Origin: an uncultured Eubacteriales bacterium
GTDB lineage: Bacteria; Bacillota; Clostridia; Oscillospirales; Oscillospiraceae
Length of the DNA: 15,703 bases
NCBI GenBank assembly: GCA_900553805.1
Contig: USEU01000051.1
Location: 1 to 15,703, forward strand
Direction of reading: 5' to 3'
In this document: piece by piece, positions 7,942 to 14,225 of the stretch
Numbering within the stretch: position 1 is the stretch's first letter
Layout of the letters: every line of letters starts with the position of its first letter
Notes under the pieces: model-generated
Database searches by the model: none
Seen by the model: the letters and a program-made list of their open reading frames with translations, nothing else
Told to the model about the DNA's origin: nothing
Made by a program: the position numbers and the translations under genes

Positions 7942-7976
7942 TCAAAATTCAAAAATAGAAATTGGAGGAACGCACC

Positions 7977-9236
7977 ATGCATGCCATTGAAAAAATCCTG
8001 GCTAAGAACAGCGGCAGAGCCGAAGTCCACACCGGCGAGATCGTGACCGCCAAGGTCGATTTTGCCGAGATCAACGACCTGTATCTCCAGACGGTCTATT
8101 CCTTCTATGAGATGGGCGGCGAAAAGGTCTGGGACCGGGAGCGGGCTGCCTTCGTCTTTGACCACTATGCCCCCTGTCCGGACGTCAAAAGCGCCGCCAA
8201 TCACAAGGAAATGCGCGAATTTGCCCAGAAGAACGGCCTGCGCTTCCACTTTGACACCAACTGCGGCGTCTGCCACCAGGTCATGCCGGAGGCGGGTCTG
8301 ATTTATCCGGGTATGATCGTCGTGGCCACCGACAGCCATACCACCACCCACGGTGCCTTCGGCGCGATGGGCACCGGCTGCGGTGCCACCGACATGGCCA
8401 CTATTCTGATGACCGGCGAGCTGTGGTTCCGCGTGCCAGAGATCATCGAGGTCCGGCTGGAGGGCGAGACTCAGAAGGGCGTTTATCCCAAGGATGTGAT
8501 CCTGGAGGTGCTGGGCCGCATCCGCGCCGACGGCGCTGTTTACAAGGCCATCGATTTTACCGGCAGCTATGTTGAAAATCTGAATGTGGCAGGCCGCATG
8601 ACCATCTGCAACATGGCCGTGGAGATGGGCGCAAAGACTGCCTATATGCAGCCCAACGATGACGTGCTGCGCTATGTTGACCAGCGGGCCGTCCGCCCCT
8701 ATGAGGTGCAGTTCACCGATCCCGATTTCCAGTACGAGGAAAGCTATGTCTTCGACGTTTCCAAGATCGGGCCGAATCTGGCCTGCCCCAGCAGCGTGGA
8801 AAACGTCCACCCCCTGTCCGAGGTCATTGCCGACGGCCCCGTCCGGCTGAACCAGGGCTACATCGGCAGCTGCACCGGCGGCCGGGTGGAGGATATCGCC
8901 ATCGCTGCCCAAATTCTGAAGGGTCGGCATATCCCGGCCTATACCCGCCTGATTATCGTGCCCGCCTCCGATGAGGTCATGCAGGAGTGCATGAAGGCCG
9001 GTTACATTCAGGAGCTGATGCGCGCCGGCGCTACCGTCACCACCCCCGGCTGCGGCGCCTGCCTGGGCGCGCATGAGGGTGTTCTTGCCCCGGGCGAGGT
9101 GTGCATCACCAGCACCAACCGCAACTTTCCCGGTCGAATGGGCTCCACCGAGGCGCTGATGTACCTTGCCAGCCCAGCCACCGTCGCGGCCAGCATGGTA
9201 AACGGCTGCATCACCGATCCTAGGGAATTTCTGTGA
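7977..9236 (+). CDS. leuC: Aconitase-family dehydratase large subunit (3-isopropylmalate dehydratase LeuC-like)
   Basis: 419 residues, the length of the short two-subunit (archaeal/LeuC2) type. The [4Fe-4S] cluster ligands are in GSCTGGR (about residues 299-305) and TPGCGACLGAH (about 356-366). DSHTTTHGAFGAMGTG near residues 119-134 is the family active-site stretch. The start is the ATG at 7977, with GGAGG eight bases upstream; a TTG at 7962 overlaps that ribosome site and is not used. The family includes isopropylmalate isomerase, homoaconitase, 2,3-dimethylmalate dehydratase and maleate hydratase, and annotation between them is often wrong. No leuA or leuB is nearby, and an FCD-GntR regulator is divergent, which favours a catabolic or specialised hydroxyacid over leucine synthesis. 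Forms a heterodimer with the next gene's product. Confidence 0.9.
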   Translation: MHAIEKILAKNSGRAEVHTGEIVTAKVDFAEINDLYLQTVYSFYEMGGEKVWDRERAAFVFDHYAPCPDVKSAANHKEMREFAQKNGLRFHFDTNCGVCHQVMPEAGLIYPGMIVVATDSHTTTHGAFGAMGTGCGATDMATILMTGELWFRVPEIIEVRLEGETQKGVYPKDVILEVLGRIRADGAVYKAIDFTGSYVENLNVAGRMTICNMAVEMGAKTAYMQPNDDVLRYVDQRAVRPYEVQFTDPDFQYEESYVFDVSKIGPNLACPSSVENVHPLSEVIADGPVRLNQGYIGSCTGGRVEDIAIAAQILKGRHIPAYTRLIIVPASDEVMQECMKAGYIQELMRAGATVTTPGCGACLGAHEGVLAPGEVCITSTNRNFPGRMGSTEALMYLASPATVAASMVNGCITDPREFL

Positions 9237-9259
9237 GACTGAAAAGGGAGGATACTTTT

Positions 9260-9772
9260 ATGAACAGTGAAATCACCGGCAAGATCATCATCGTAGGCGA
9301 TAATATTGATACCGACCAGATTTACCCCGGCTGCTATCTGGCCCTGACCGACCCAAAGGAGATCGGCAGCCACTGCCTCAGCGGCGTGGATGTAAACATT
9401 GCCGCGAACTTTCCCCAGGGCGGCATTGTGGTAGCAGGCCGCAACTTTGGCTGCGGCTCCTCCCGGGAGCACGCGCCCATTGCCCTGCTGAACATGGGGG
9501 CCAAGGCGGTCATTGCCGATTCCTTCGCCCGCATCTTCTTCCGCAACGCCATCAATCTGGGTCTGGTGCCGGTCATCTGCAAGGGCATCAGCAAAAAGGT
9601 GCACGACGGCCAGACCCTTACCCTGGATTTTGTCAAGGGTGTCGTCACCGTGCAGGAGACGGGCGAGAGCTATCCCTGCGAGGCACTGGGCGAGCAGGCC
9701 ATGAAGATCCTGGCCGCCGGGGGCATCAAACCCCTGATGCGCGCCCGCTTTGCCAAGGAAAAGGCGGAGTAA
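9260..9772 (+). CDS. leuD: Aconitase-family dehydratase small subunit (LeuD-like)
   Basis: 170 residues, the normal size of the swivelling small subunit. GDNIDTDQIYPG near the start and GRNFGCGSSREHAP (about 61-74) are the family signatures; the latter contacts substrate. The substrate-selective loop reads YLAL (about residues 29-32). In the characterised Methanocaldococcus pair, homoaconitase has YLRT and isopropylmalate isomerase YLVY, so the lack of Arg argues against a gamma-carboxylate substrate and for a dicarboxylate with a hydrophobic side group; this is inference. The start is ATG at 9260 with GGGAGG eight bases upstream, 23 nt after the leuC stop. A GTG at 9233 overlapping the leuC stop is less likely. 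Confidence 0.9.
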   Translation: MNSEITGKIIIVGDNIDTDQIYPGCYLALTDPKEIGSHCLSGVDVNIAANFPQGGIVVAGRNFGCGSSREHAPIALLNMGAKAVIADSFARIFFRNAINLGLVPVICKGISKKVHDGQTLTLDFVKGVVTVQETGESYPCEALGEQAMKILAAGGIKPLMRARFAKEKAE

Positions 9773-9784
9773 CATGCACACCCG

Positions 9785-9821
9785 TGCGGCCGTTTGCAAC
9801 CGACAGTTGCAAACGGCCGCA
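9785..9821 (+). terminator. Long perfect hairpin after the leuC/leuD-like operon
   Basis: A perfect 16-bp stem (TGCGGCCGTTTGCAAC, 9785-9800, against 9806-9821) with a 5-nt loop, starting 12 nt after the leuD stop. Only TAATTG follows, so the T-tract is poor. It may still end transcription or protect the 3' end; it could also be a short palindromic repeat. Confidence 0.5.
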
Positions 9822-9950
9822 TAATTGCAATGTGAGGGCACAAAGTGAACGGCGTAACCTACGCACGCCGCCTCCGTAGGGGCGCGTAAACCCGTTTGCC
9901 GCGCGGCGGTAAAGAAAATCGTTGCCAATTTCCGTCCAATGTGCGATTCT
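9822..9950. other. Intergenic stretch without recognisable gene
   Basis: No coding frame with a ribosome site is visible. It contains two short overlapping inverted repeats (CGGCGT / ACGCCG at about 9850-9870 and CCTACG / CGTAGG at about 9858-9880) and then leads into the first MITE-like element. If a partner nucleotidyltransferase once stood before the HepT remnant, no trace of it is visible here. Confidence 0.4.
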
Positions 9951-9952
9951 TA

Positions 9953-10114
9953 GGGCAACACCGCACAATTGGCAAGAAGCCCCAGCCTGGATTTTGGGCT
10001 CAATTCAAAGTTTGGAAAACGAAGGAATACTGTATGTATTTCTCGTTTTTCAAACTGAAGATGTGGGGCAAAAAGACGGCTGCGGCTCGCAGATACAATT
10101 GCGCGGTGTTGCCT
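9953..10114 (+). mobile_element. MITE-like palindromic element, short copy
   Basis: 162 bp, with terminal inverted repeats GGGCAACACCGCACAATT at the left and, read from the other strand, AGGCAACACCGCGCAATT at the right. It is flanked by TA on both sides (9951-9952 and 10115-10116), as expected for a TA target duplication of the IS630/Tc1-mariner kind. The arms remain imperfectly complementary all the way to a tip near AATACTGTATGTATT, so the whole unit can fold into one long hairpin. It has no coding capacity. A second copy lies at 12094-12315 in the same orientation, with about eight small differences and one 58-bp block more. Its right end immediately precedes the truncated HepT gene. Confidence 0.75.
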
Positions 10115-10117
10115 TAG

Positions 10118-10398
10118 GTTTTGAGCTATTGCCATGGATTATCCTATGACCAGTTCTGTAAAGACTCCATGGTCGTGGAAGCGTGTGTTTTTAACCTCAG
10201 TCAAATGGGTGAGCTCGCCAACAAGGCGAATGCCGCATACACGCAAGCGCATACCGAAATCCCCTGGCGGTACTTGTATGGCCTGCGTAATCGTATTGTC
10301 CATGACTACGAGGGCGTGAATCTGCGCTTAATTTGGGAAATCATATCTGATGATTTAATCTCGTTGCAAGCTATTCTTCAAGCATCGTGCAAAAATAA
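10118..10398 (+). pseudogene. HepT-type HEPN toxin remnant (DUF86), N-terminus lost
   Basis: Codes for the middle and C-terminal helices of a HepT/DUF86 protein: SYDQFCKDSMVVEACVFNL, QMGELANKAN, then IPWRYLYGLRNRIVHDYEGVN and IWEIISDDL. RNRIVHDY matches the RX4HXY motif, in which Arg and His form the RNase site and Tyr is AMPylated by the MntA partner. About 25 N-terminal residues expected of the family are missing: upstream the frame meets a TAG at the end of the MITE-like element. No MntA-type nucleotidyltransferase is adjacent. At the 3' end the frame runs through a terminator to 10498; one extra A in the run at 10391-10395 would restore a TAA at 10396-10398, so a one-base deletion is suspected. 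A TTG at 10121 could start a short protein, but no good ribosome site precedes it. Confidence 0.75.
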
Positions 10399-10401
10399 TT
10401 G

Positions 10402-10428
10402 GTCAGCCCTGAAGAGGGCTGACTTTTT
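10402..10428 (+). terminator. Rho-independent terminator after the HepT remnant
   Basis: A perfect 9-bp stem (GTCAGCCCT / AGGGCTGAC) with a GAAG loop and five T. It marks the original end of the hepT transcript. Confidence 0.9.
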
Positions 10429-10494
10429 CGTTAAGGGGGCAACACCGTGCCTTCGGCCGGTGCTTTGCAGTTGGCATTTTGCCATCCTAAAATC

Positions 10495-10523
10495 TTGACA
10501 GCCGTCTGGCTTGCGGATATGAT
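10495..10523 (+). promoter_or_regulatory. Sigma-A promoter of the GH32 gene
   Basis: TTGACA (10495-10500), 17-bp spacer, TATGAT (10518-10523). The start point near 10530 leaves a very short leader of about 20 nt, so the gene has little room for a leader-based control. Confidence 0.85.
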
Positions 10524-10549
10524 GGAAGAAAAACAGGAGGCTCAGCGTT

Positions 10550-12022
10550 ATGGTATCAGAGGCATTGCAGCGGGCGCGGGAATATGAGGCGGAGTTTGCC
10601 TGCCCGGAGGCGGGGCGGCCGGTGTTTCATATGACGCCCACCGTGGGGTGGATGAACGACCCCAACGGCTTTTCCGTCTATCAGGGGGAATATCACCTGT
10701 TCTACCAGTATCATCCCTACTCGACCAACTGGGGGCCGATGCACTGGGGGCATGTGAAAACCAAGGATTTTATCAAATGGGAGCGGCTCCCGGCGGCCCT
10801 TGCCCCGGACCAGGCGTACGATAAGGGCGGCTGCTTCTCCGGCAGCGCGTTGGAGCTGCCCGACGGGCGGCAGCTGCTGGTCTACACCGGTGTCCAGCAA
10901 TACGCCGAAGCGGGCGGCACCATGAAGGAGCGGCAGGCCCAGTGCATCGCCATCGGTGACGGTATGGATTATGAGAAGAGCGGGCTGAATCCGGTGCTGA
11001 ATGAAACCGCTCTTCCCCCAGGCGGTAGCCCGGCGGACTTCCGGGACCCCAAGATCTGGCAGGAGCCGGACGGAAGCTACCGCCTGGTGGCCGCCAACCG
11101 CGCCGGGGACGGCAGCGGCGCGGCGCTGCTATTCGGCAGCCGGGACGCGCTGCACTGGGATCTTCTTTCCACCCTGGACGCCTCCGGCTGGAAATTTGGC
11201 GGAATGTGGGAATGCCCGGACTGCTTCCGGCTGGGTGACCGTCAGGTCCTCATGCTCAGCCCCCAGGAAATGCTCCCCGTTGGGCTGGATTTCCACGCCG
11301 GAAACAACACCGCCTGGCTGATCGGCCGCATGGAGCCGGGCAGCATTGCCTTTGTCCGCCAGATCGTTCAGCCCGTGGATTACGGCATTGATTTTTACGC
11401 CCCCCAGACCCTGCTGGCCCCGGACGGGCGGCGGATCATGATCGCCTGGATGCAGAACTGGGAGACCGCCGCATACAAGATGGAGGGCTGCCCCTGGTTC
11501 GGCCAGATGACCCTGCCTCGGGAGCTGCGAATGGAGAATGGGAAAATCCTCCAGCTGCCCGTGCGGGAGCTGGAGGCATATCGCCGCCACCGAATCGCGT
11601 ATCAGGATGTGGCGGTGCGGGAGGCGGTCACGCTCCCCGGCGTCCATGGGCGGGTGCTGGACATGACGCTGACCCTCCGCCCGACCCAGGCCGAGGGCTG
11701 CTTCCGGCTGCGCTTTGCCCAGGGCGGTCCCTACGTCACCACGCTCAGCTGTGACCTGGAGCACGGAACCGCTACCCTGGACCGCTCCGCCAGCGGCCTG
11801 CGGTGGGATACCCTGCACAGCCGCACCTTCCCCGCCCCTCTGCGCGGCGGCACACTGAAGCTCCGCCTGGTGCTGGACCGCTTCAGCGCCGAGCTGTTCC
11901 TCAACGACGGCGCGCAAGCCGCCTCCACCACCCTCTACACCCCTGCCGAAGCAGACGGCATCAGCTTCGAAGCAGATCAAAAAGTAGTCATGGAGCTGGA
12001 AAAGTACGATCTGGTGCTGTAA
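10550..12022 (+). CDS. GH32 beta-fructofuranosidase (sucrose / sucrose-6-phosphate hydrolase type)
   Basis: 490 residues, the length of intracellular GH32 enzymes such as ScrB, with no signal peptide. The five-bladed propeller carries the catalytic triad: WMNDPNG with nucleophile Asp37, RDP with transition-state Asp166, and WECPD with acid/base Glu221. FSGSA (96-100) is the usual FSGSA/WSGSA motif. The C-terminal beta-sandwich (about 340-490) ends in FEADQKVVMELEKYDL. It hydrolyses the fructosyl bond of sucrose, sucrose-6-phosphate or short fructans in the cytoplasm. AGGAGG lies nine bases before the ATG. No sugar transporter, fructokinase or LacI-type regulator is adjacent, so the substrate form (phosphorylated or free) cannot be set. 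It sits between two copies of the MITE-like element, with its own promoter and terminator. Confidence 0.95.
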   Translation: MVSEALQRAREYEAEFACPEAGRPVFHMTPTVGWMNDPNGFSVYQGEYHLFYQYHPYSTNWGPMHWGHVKTKDFIKWERLPAALAPDQAYDKGGCFSGSALELPDGRQLLVYTGVQQYAEAGGTMKERQAQCIAIGDGMDYEKSGLNPVLNETALPPGGSPADFRDPKIWQEPDGSYRLVAANRAGDGSGAALLFGSRDALHWDLLSTLDASGWKFGGMWECPDCFRLGDRQVLMLSPQEMLPVGLDFHAGNNTAWLIGRMEPGSIAFVRQIVQPVDYGIDFYAPQTLLAPDGRRIMIAWMQNWETAAYKMEGCPWFGQMTLPRELRMENGKILQLPVRELEAYRRHRIAYQDVAVREAVTLPGVHGRVLDMTLTLRPTQAEGCFRLRFAQGGPYVTTLSCDLEHGTATLDRSASGLRWDTLHSRTFPAPLRGGTLKLRLVLDRFSAELFLNDGAQAASTTLYTPAEADGISFEADQKVVMELEKYDLVL

Positions 12023-12042
12023 CCATTACCAGCAACGCATCA

Positions 12043-12076
12043 AAAGGCGCTGACAGGGTCAACCGTCAGCGCCTTT
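12043..12076 (+). terminator. Terminator of the GH32 gene
   Basis: A 9-bp stem (GGCGCTGAC, 12046-12054, against 12065-12073) extended by AAA/TTT, with an inner GGT/ACC pair in the loop, 20 nt after the stop. The T-tract is short (TTTG). Confidence 0.7.
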
Positions 12077-12093
12077 GCGGTGTATTTCATTTA

Positions 12094-12315
12094 GGGCAAC
12101 ACCGCACAATTTGGCAAGAAGCCCCAGCCTGGATTTTTGGCTCAATTCAAAGTTTGGAAAACGAAGGAATACTGTATGTACCCGCAAGGGGTATGCCGCA
12201 TCCGTAAGCCAGCTTACGCTGGCAACGGCTGCGCAATATTTCTCGTTTTTCAAGCTGAAGAAGTGGGGGCAAAAAGGCGGCTGCGGCTCGCAGACACAAT
12301 TGCGCGGTGTTGCCT
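12094..12315 (+). mobile_element. MITE-like palindromic element, long copy
   Basis: 222 bp, with the same terminal inverted repeats and flanking TA (12092-12093 and 12316-12317) as the copy at 9953-10114. The two copies are nearly identical along both arms, which points to recent movement of one. This copy carries a 58-bp extra block exactly at the hairpin tip. Its right edge overlaps the stop codon of the minus-strand zinc-ribbon gene. No transposase is encoded, so a full-length relative elsewhere in the genome would have to supply it. Confidence 0.75.
12181..12238 (+). repeat. 58-bp extra block at the tip of the long MITE copy
   Basis: Absent from the copy at 9953-10114, whose sequence joins the flanks directly (GTATGTA to TTTCTCG). 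It contains a 7-bp palindrome, CGTAAGC-CA-GCTTACG (12203-12218), and outer GCCG/CGGC and GCGC-type pairs, so it extends the element's hairpin instead of breaking it. Confidence 0.65.
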
Positions 12316-13289
12316 TAGTTCTCGTCCGTCCCCTGCTCGGCCTGGCGGAAGATGGCGGCCAGGAGTTCGGCGTCATATTCCGGCTCCGCTGCCGGGGCTT
12401 CCGGCTGCTGATCGTCCTGGGGTGGGGCGGGGGGATCCTGGTTCTGGGGCTTTCTGGCAAACTTGCCGGAATAGGCAGGCGTGGGCTCTGCCGCAGGGGC
12501 GGCTGTCTGGGGAGCATATTCGTCCGGCTCCCTCAGATAAGTGTCCAGAATATCCGGCTCCTGCCAGGCAATGGCCGGAGCAGACTTCGGCGCAGGCTGG
12601 AAGCTCTCCGCATAGGTCTGACGCTGCACCGGCTGCGGAGCGGGCTGAGGCGGCTGCGCCGCAGGGCGTGCCGGGCGCTGGGTGCTGCTGCCATTGGCTG
12701 CCGGACGTACCGCGGAAGCAGATCTGGGAGCCTGGGGGCGGGGTGCGCCACAAAGGGTGCAGTAGGGGCCGCTGTTCCGGCTGCGATCCCGGGGGCATAC
12801 CCATTCGCCCGTGTAGCCGCGCTGTGCCGCCGGTCGGTTGGCCGAAGCGGTAGGCCGATTGGAGGCGGCGGGACGCTGGGTGTGCGCCGCAGGGCGCTGA
12901 ACCGGCAGCGCAGGGCGCGAAACATCGTCATACTCTTCCTCCTGCGGCGCTCTTCGGTGGGCAGCACGGGGGGCGGTGGTATCCGGGGGCAGCAGCTTTT
13001 GCAGCACCAAATACACCACGCCGGAGGTCGCGGCAAATACCGCCACAAACACCATCACCGTAATAGCGATCCAAACGCCGGTGTTGGTGCTGCGCGTGGC
13101 CGTCGTTCCCAGGCCGGAGAAGGAATTGTAGCAGTCGTCGCACAGCAGTCCCGCGCTGGTGCTGTGGCCGGCTCCGCGAATGCTCTTTCCGCACAGGCTG
13201 CATTTATTTCCGCCGCAGGCGGAAAGCAGAACGCCCAGCAGCAATACGCATGCCAGCAGGGCCGCAATCTTTCTTCCATTCTTCATCAT
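12315..13289 (-). CDS. Zinc-ribbon membrane protein with putative lipobox and Pro/Ala-rich tail
   Basis: 324 residues from the ATG at 13289, chosen because AAAGGA lies seven bases upstream; ATGs at 13313 and 13295 are too far from or too close to it. Residues 1-24 look like a lipoprotein signal (KNGRK, hydrophobic core, LLSAC with Cys25). A four-Cys ribbon follows (C30, C33, C50, C53), then one membrane segment (about 72-98). The rest is low-complexity Pro, Ala, Gln and Arg, interrupted by a RanBP2-like finger (W163, C165, N172, C177, C180) that has Asp168 in place of the fourth Cys. The C-terminal about 20 residues are acidic. No function is recognised. If the lipobox is used the first ribbon is outside the cell and the tail inside; otherwise residues 1-24 are a plain membrane anchor. 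The TAA stop lies on the junction with the MITE-like element, so the original C-terminus may have been longer. Confidence 0.7.
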   Translation of the reverse strand: MMKNGRKIAALLACVLLLGVLLSACGGNKCSLCGKSIRGAGHSTSAGLLCDDCYNSFSGLGTTATRSTNTGVWIAITVMVFVAVFAATSGVVYLVLQKLLPPDTTAPRAAHRRAPQEEEYDDVSRPALPVQRPAAHTQRPAASNRPTASANRPAAQRGYTGEWVCPRDRSRNSGPYCTLCGAPRPQAPRSASAVRPAANGSSTQRPARPAAQPPQPAPQPVQRQTYAESFQPAPKSAPAIAWQEPDILDTYLREPDEYAPQTAAPAAEPTPAYSGKFARKPQNQDPPAPPQDDQQPEAPAAEPEYDAELLAAIFRQAEQGTDEN

Positions 13290-13372
13290 TCTCATTTCCT
13301 TTCTTCCGGGCATCGGTCACCCGGCTGATGGAGCTTGGCTGCGCCGATCGGTACGATCCTGCGCACATGCTG

Positions 13373-13401
13373 ATTGTATCACGCATTGCCCGTTTTTGCA
13401 A
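13373..13401 (-). promoter_or_regulatory. Sigma-A promoter of the zinc-ribbon gene
   Basis: On the minus strand, TTGCAA (13396-13401), a 17-bp spacer and TACAAT (13373-13378). It gives a leader of about 75-80 nt and is divergent from the azlC promoter 35 bp away. Confidence 0.7.
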
Positions 13402-13436
13402 CGGTTTTAGCCGCCGCTTTTGGCCGGATTTCCGCG

Positions 13437-13465
13437 TTGACTTTCCTTTGGGGGCGGAATATAAT
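13437..13465 (+). promoter_or_regulatory. Sigma-A promoter of azlCD
   Basis: TTGACT (13437-13442), 17-bp spacer, TATAAT (13460-13465). The start point near 13472 leaves a leader of about 67 nt. Confidence 0.85.
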
Positions 13466-13471
13466 GATTCC

Positions 13472-13538
13472 GTCAGAAAATGCGGTGACTCCCCTGCCCG
13501 GATTCACCGGGCGGCACCATCCGCAGAAAGCGAAGCCT
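13472..13538 (+). other. Structured 5' leader of azlCD
   Basis: GC-rich and self-complementary: an inner hairpin GCCCGG-ATTCA-CCGGGC (13496-13512) lies inside an outer pairing TGCGG (13481-13485) with CCGCA (13521-13525), or alternatively GGTG (13484-13487) with CACC (13515-13518). The azlC start has no good Shine-Dalgarno sequence, only AGCGAAGC. I do not recognise a known riboswitch class; translational control by ligand or protein is possible. Confidence 0.4.
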
Positions 13539-14225
13539 ATGAACAAGCACACCCTGAAATTATCCTTTTTAAGCACCCTTCCCGTGATGACCGGCTACCT
13601 TTTCCTGGGTGCCGGCTTTGGGATCATTTTACAGCAGAGCGGCTATGGGCTGCCCTGGGCTCTGGCCATGAGCATTTTTATTTATGCTGGTTCCATGCAG
13701 TATGTGGGCGTGGGGCTCCTGACCGGCGGGGCGGGGCTTGCCGCCACCGCGCTGACCACCCTGATGGTAAACGCCCGGCACCTGTTCTACGGGCTTTCCA
13801 TGGTGGATGCCTACAAGCAGGCGGGAAAGAAAAAGCCGCACCTGATCTTCGCGCTGACGGATGAGACCTATTCCCTGGTCTCCCGCCCCGTGCTGCCCGA
13901 CGGAGTTGACCGCGTCGGCTATTGTTTCTGGGTATCCCTGTTTGACCAGTGCTACTGGGTACTCGGCTCCGTCATCGGCTCCCTGCTGGGGAACCTGCCG
14001 CTGGATTTCACCGGCATTGACTTTGCGCTGACCGCCCTGTTTGTCACCATCTTTGTGGAGCAATGGCTGAGCACGAAGCACCACTTCCCTGCCATGGTGG
14101 GTGTGGTGTCCGCCGTCGTTTGTCTGATCATATTCGGTGCGGACAGCTTTCTGATCCCCACCATGATCCTCATCGCAGCCATCCTGGTGATGGCCCGCAA
14201 GACTGGAACGGAGGCGGCAAAATGA
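13539..14225 (+). CDS. azlC: AzlC-family branched-chain amino acid exporter, large subunit
   Basis: 228 residues from the ATG at 13539; the family start LKLSFLSTLPVMTGYLFLG follows it directly. An upstream in-frame ATG at 13464 overlaps the -10 box and is excluded. About six hydrophobic segments are visible, with the family motifs FIYAGSMQYV (about 47-56), NARHLFYGLSM (77-87) and LTDETYSL (103-110). AzlC and AzlD together form the exporter for branched-chain amino acids and analogues in the cytoplasmic membrane (the B. subtilis AzlCD pair confers 4-azaleucine resistance; E. coli YgaZH exports valine). The last bases overlap the azlD start (ATGA), indicating translational coupling. The ribosome site is weak and the leader is structured. 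Confidence 0.95.
   Translation: MNKHTLKLSFLSTLPVMTGYLFLGAGFGIILQQSGYGLPWALAMSIFIYAGSMQYVGVGLLTGGAGLAATALTTLMVNARHLFYGLSMVDAYKQAGKKKPHLIFALTDETYSLVSRPVLPDGVDRVGYCFWVSLFDQCYWVLGSVIGSLLGNLPLDFTGIDFALTALFVTIFVEQWLSTKHHFPAMVGVVSAVVCLIIFGADSFLIPTMILIAAILVMARKTGTEAAK

Noticed and set aside
7827..9074. Long open frame on the minus strand opposite leuC
   Set aside because: Antisense shadow of the dehydratase large subunit; no family resemblance and no promoter.
9008..9928. Minus-strand open frame across leuD and the following hairpin
   Set aside because: It is antisense to leuD and has no motif or ribosome site.
9950..10150. Short open frames within the MITE-like element
   Set aside because: The two copies do not preserve a common frame: single-base indels and the 58-bp block change it. 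No ribosome site is present.
11129..11980. Minus-strand open frame opposite the GH32 gene
   Set aside because: Shadow of a well-supported glycosidase gene.
12075..13328. Plus-strand open frames from the MITE copy through the zinc-ribbon gene
   Set aside because: Antisense to the zinc-ribbon gene; composition is Arg/Gly-rich without motif, and the first part is the palindromic element.
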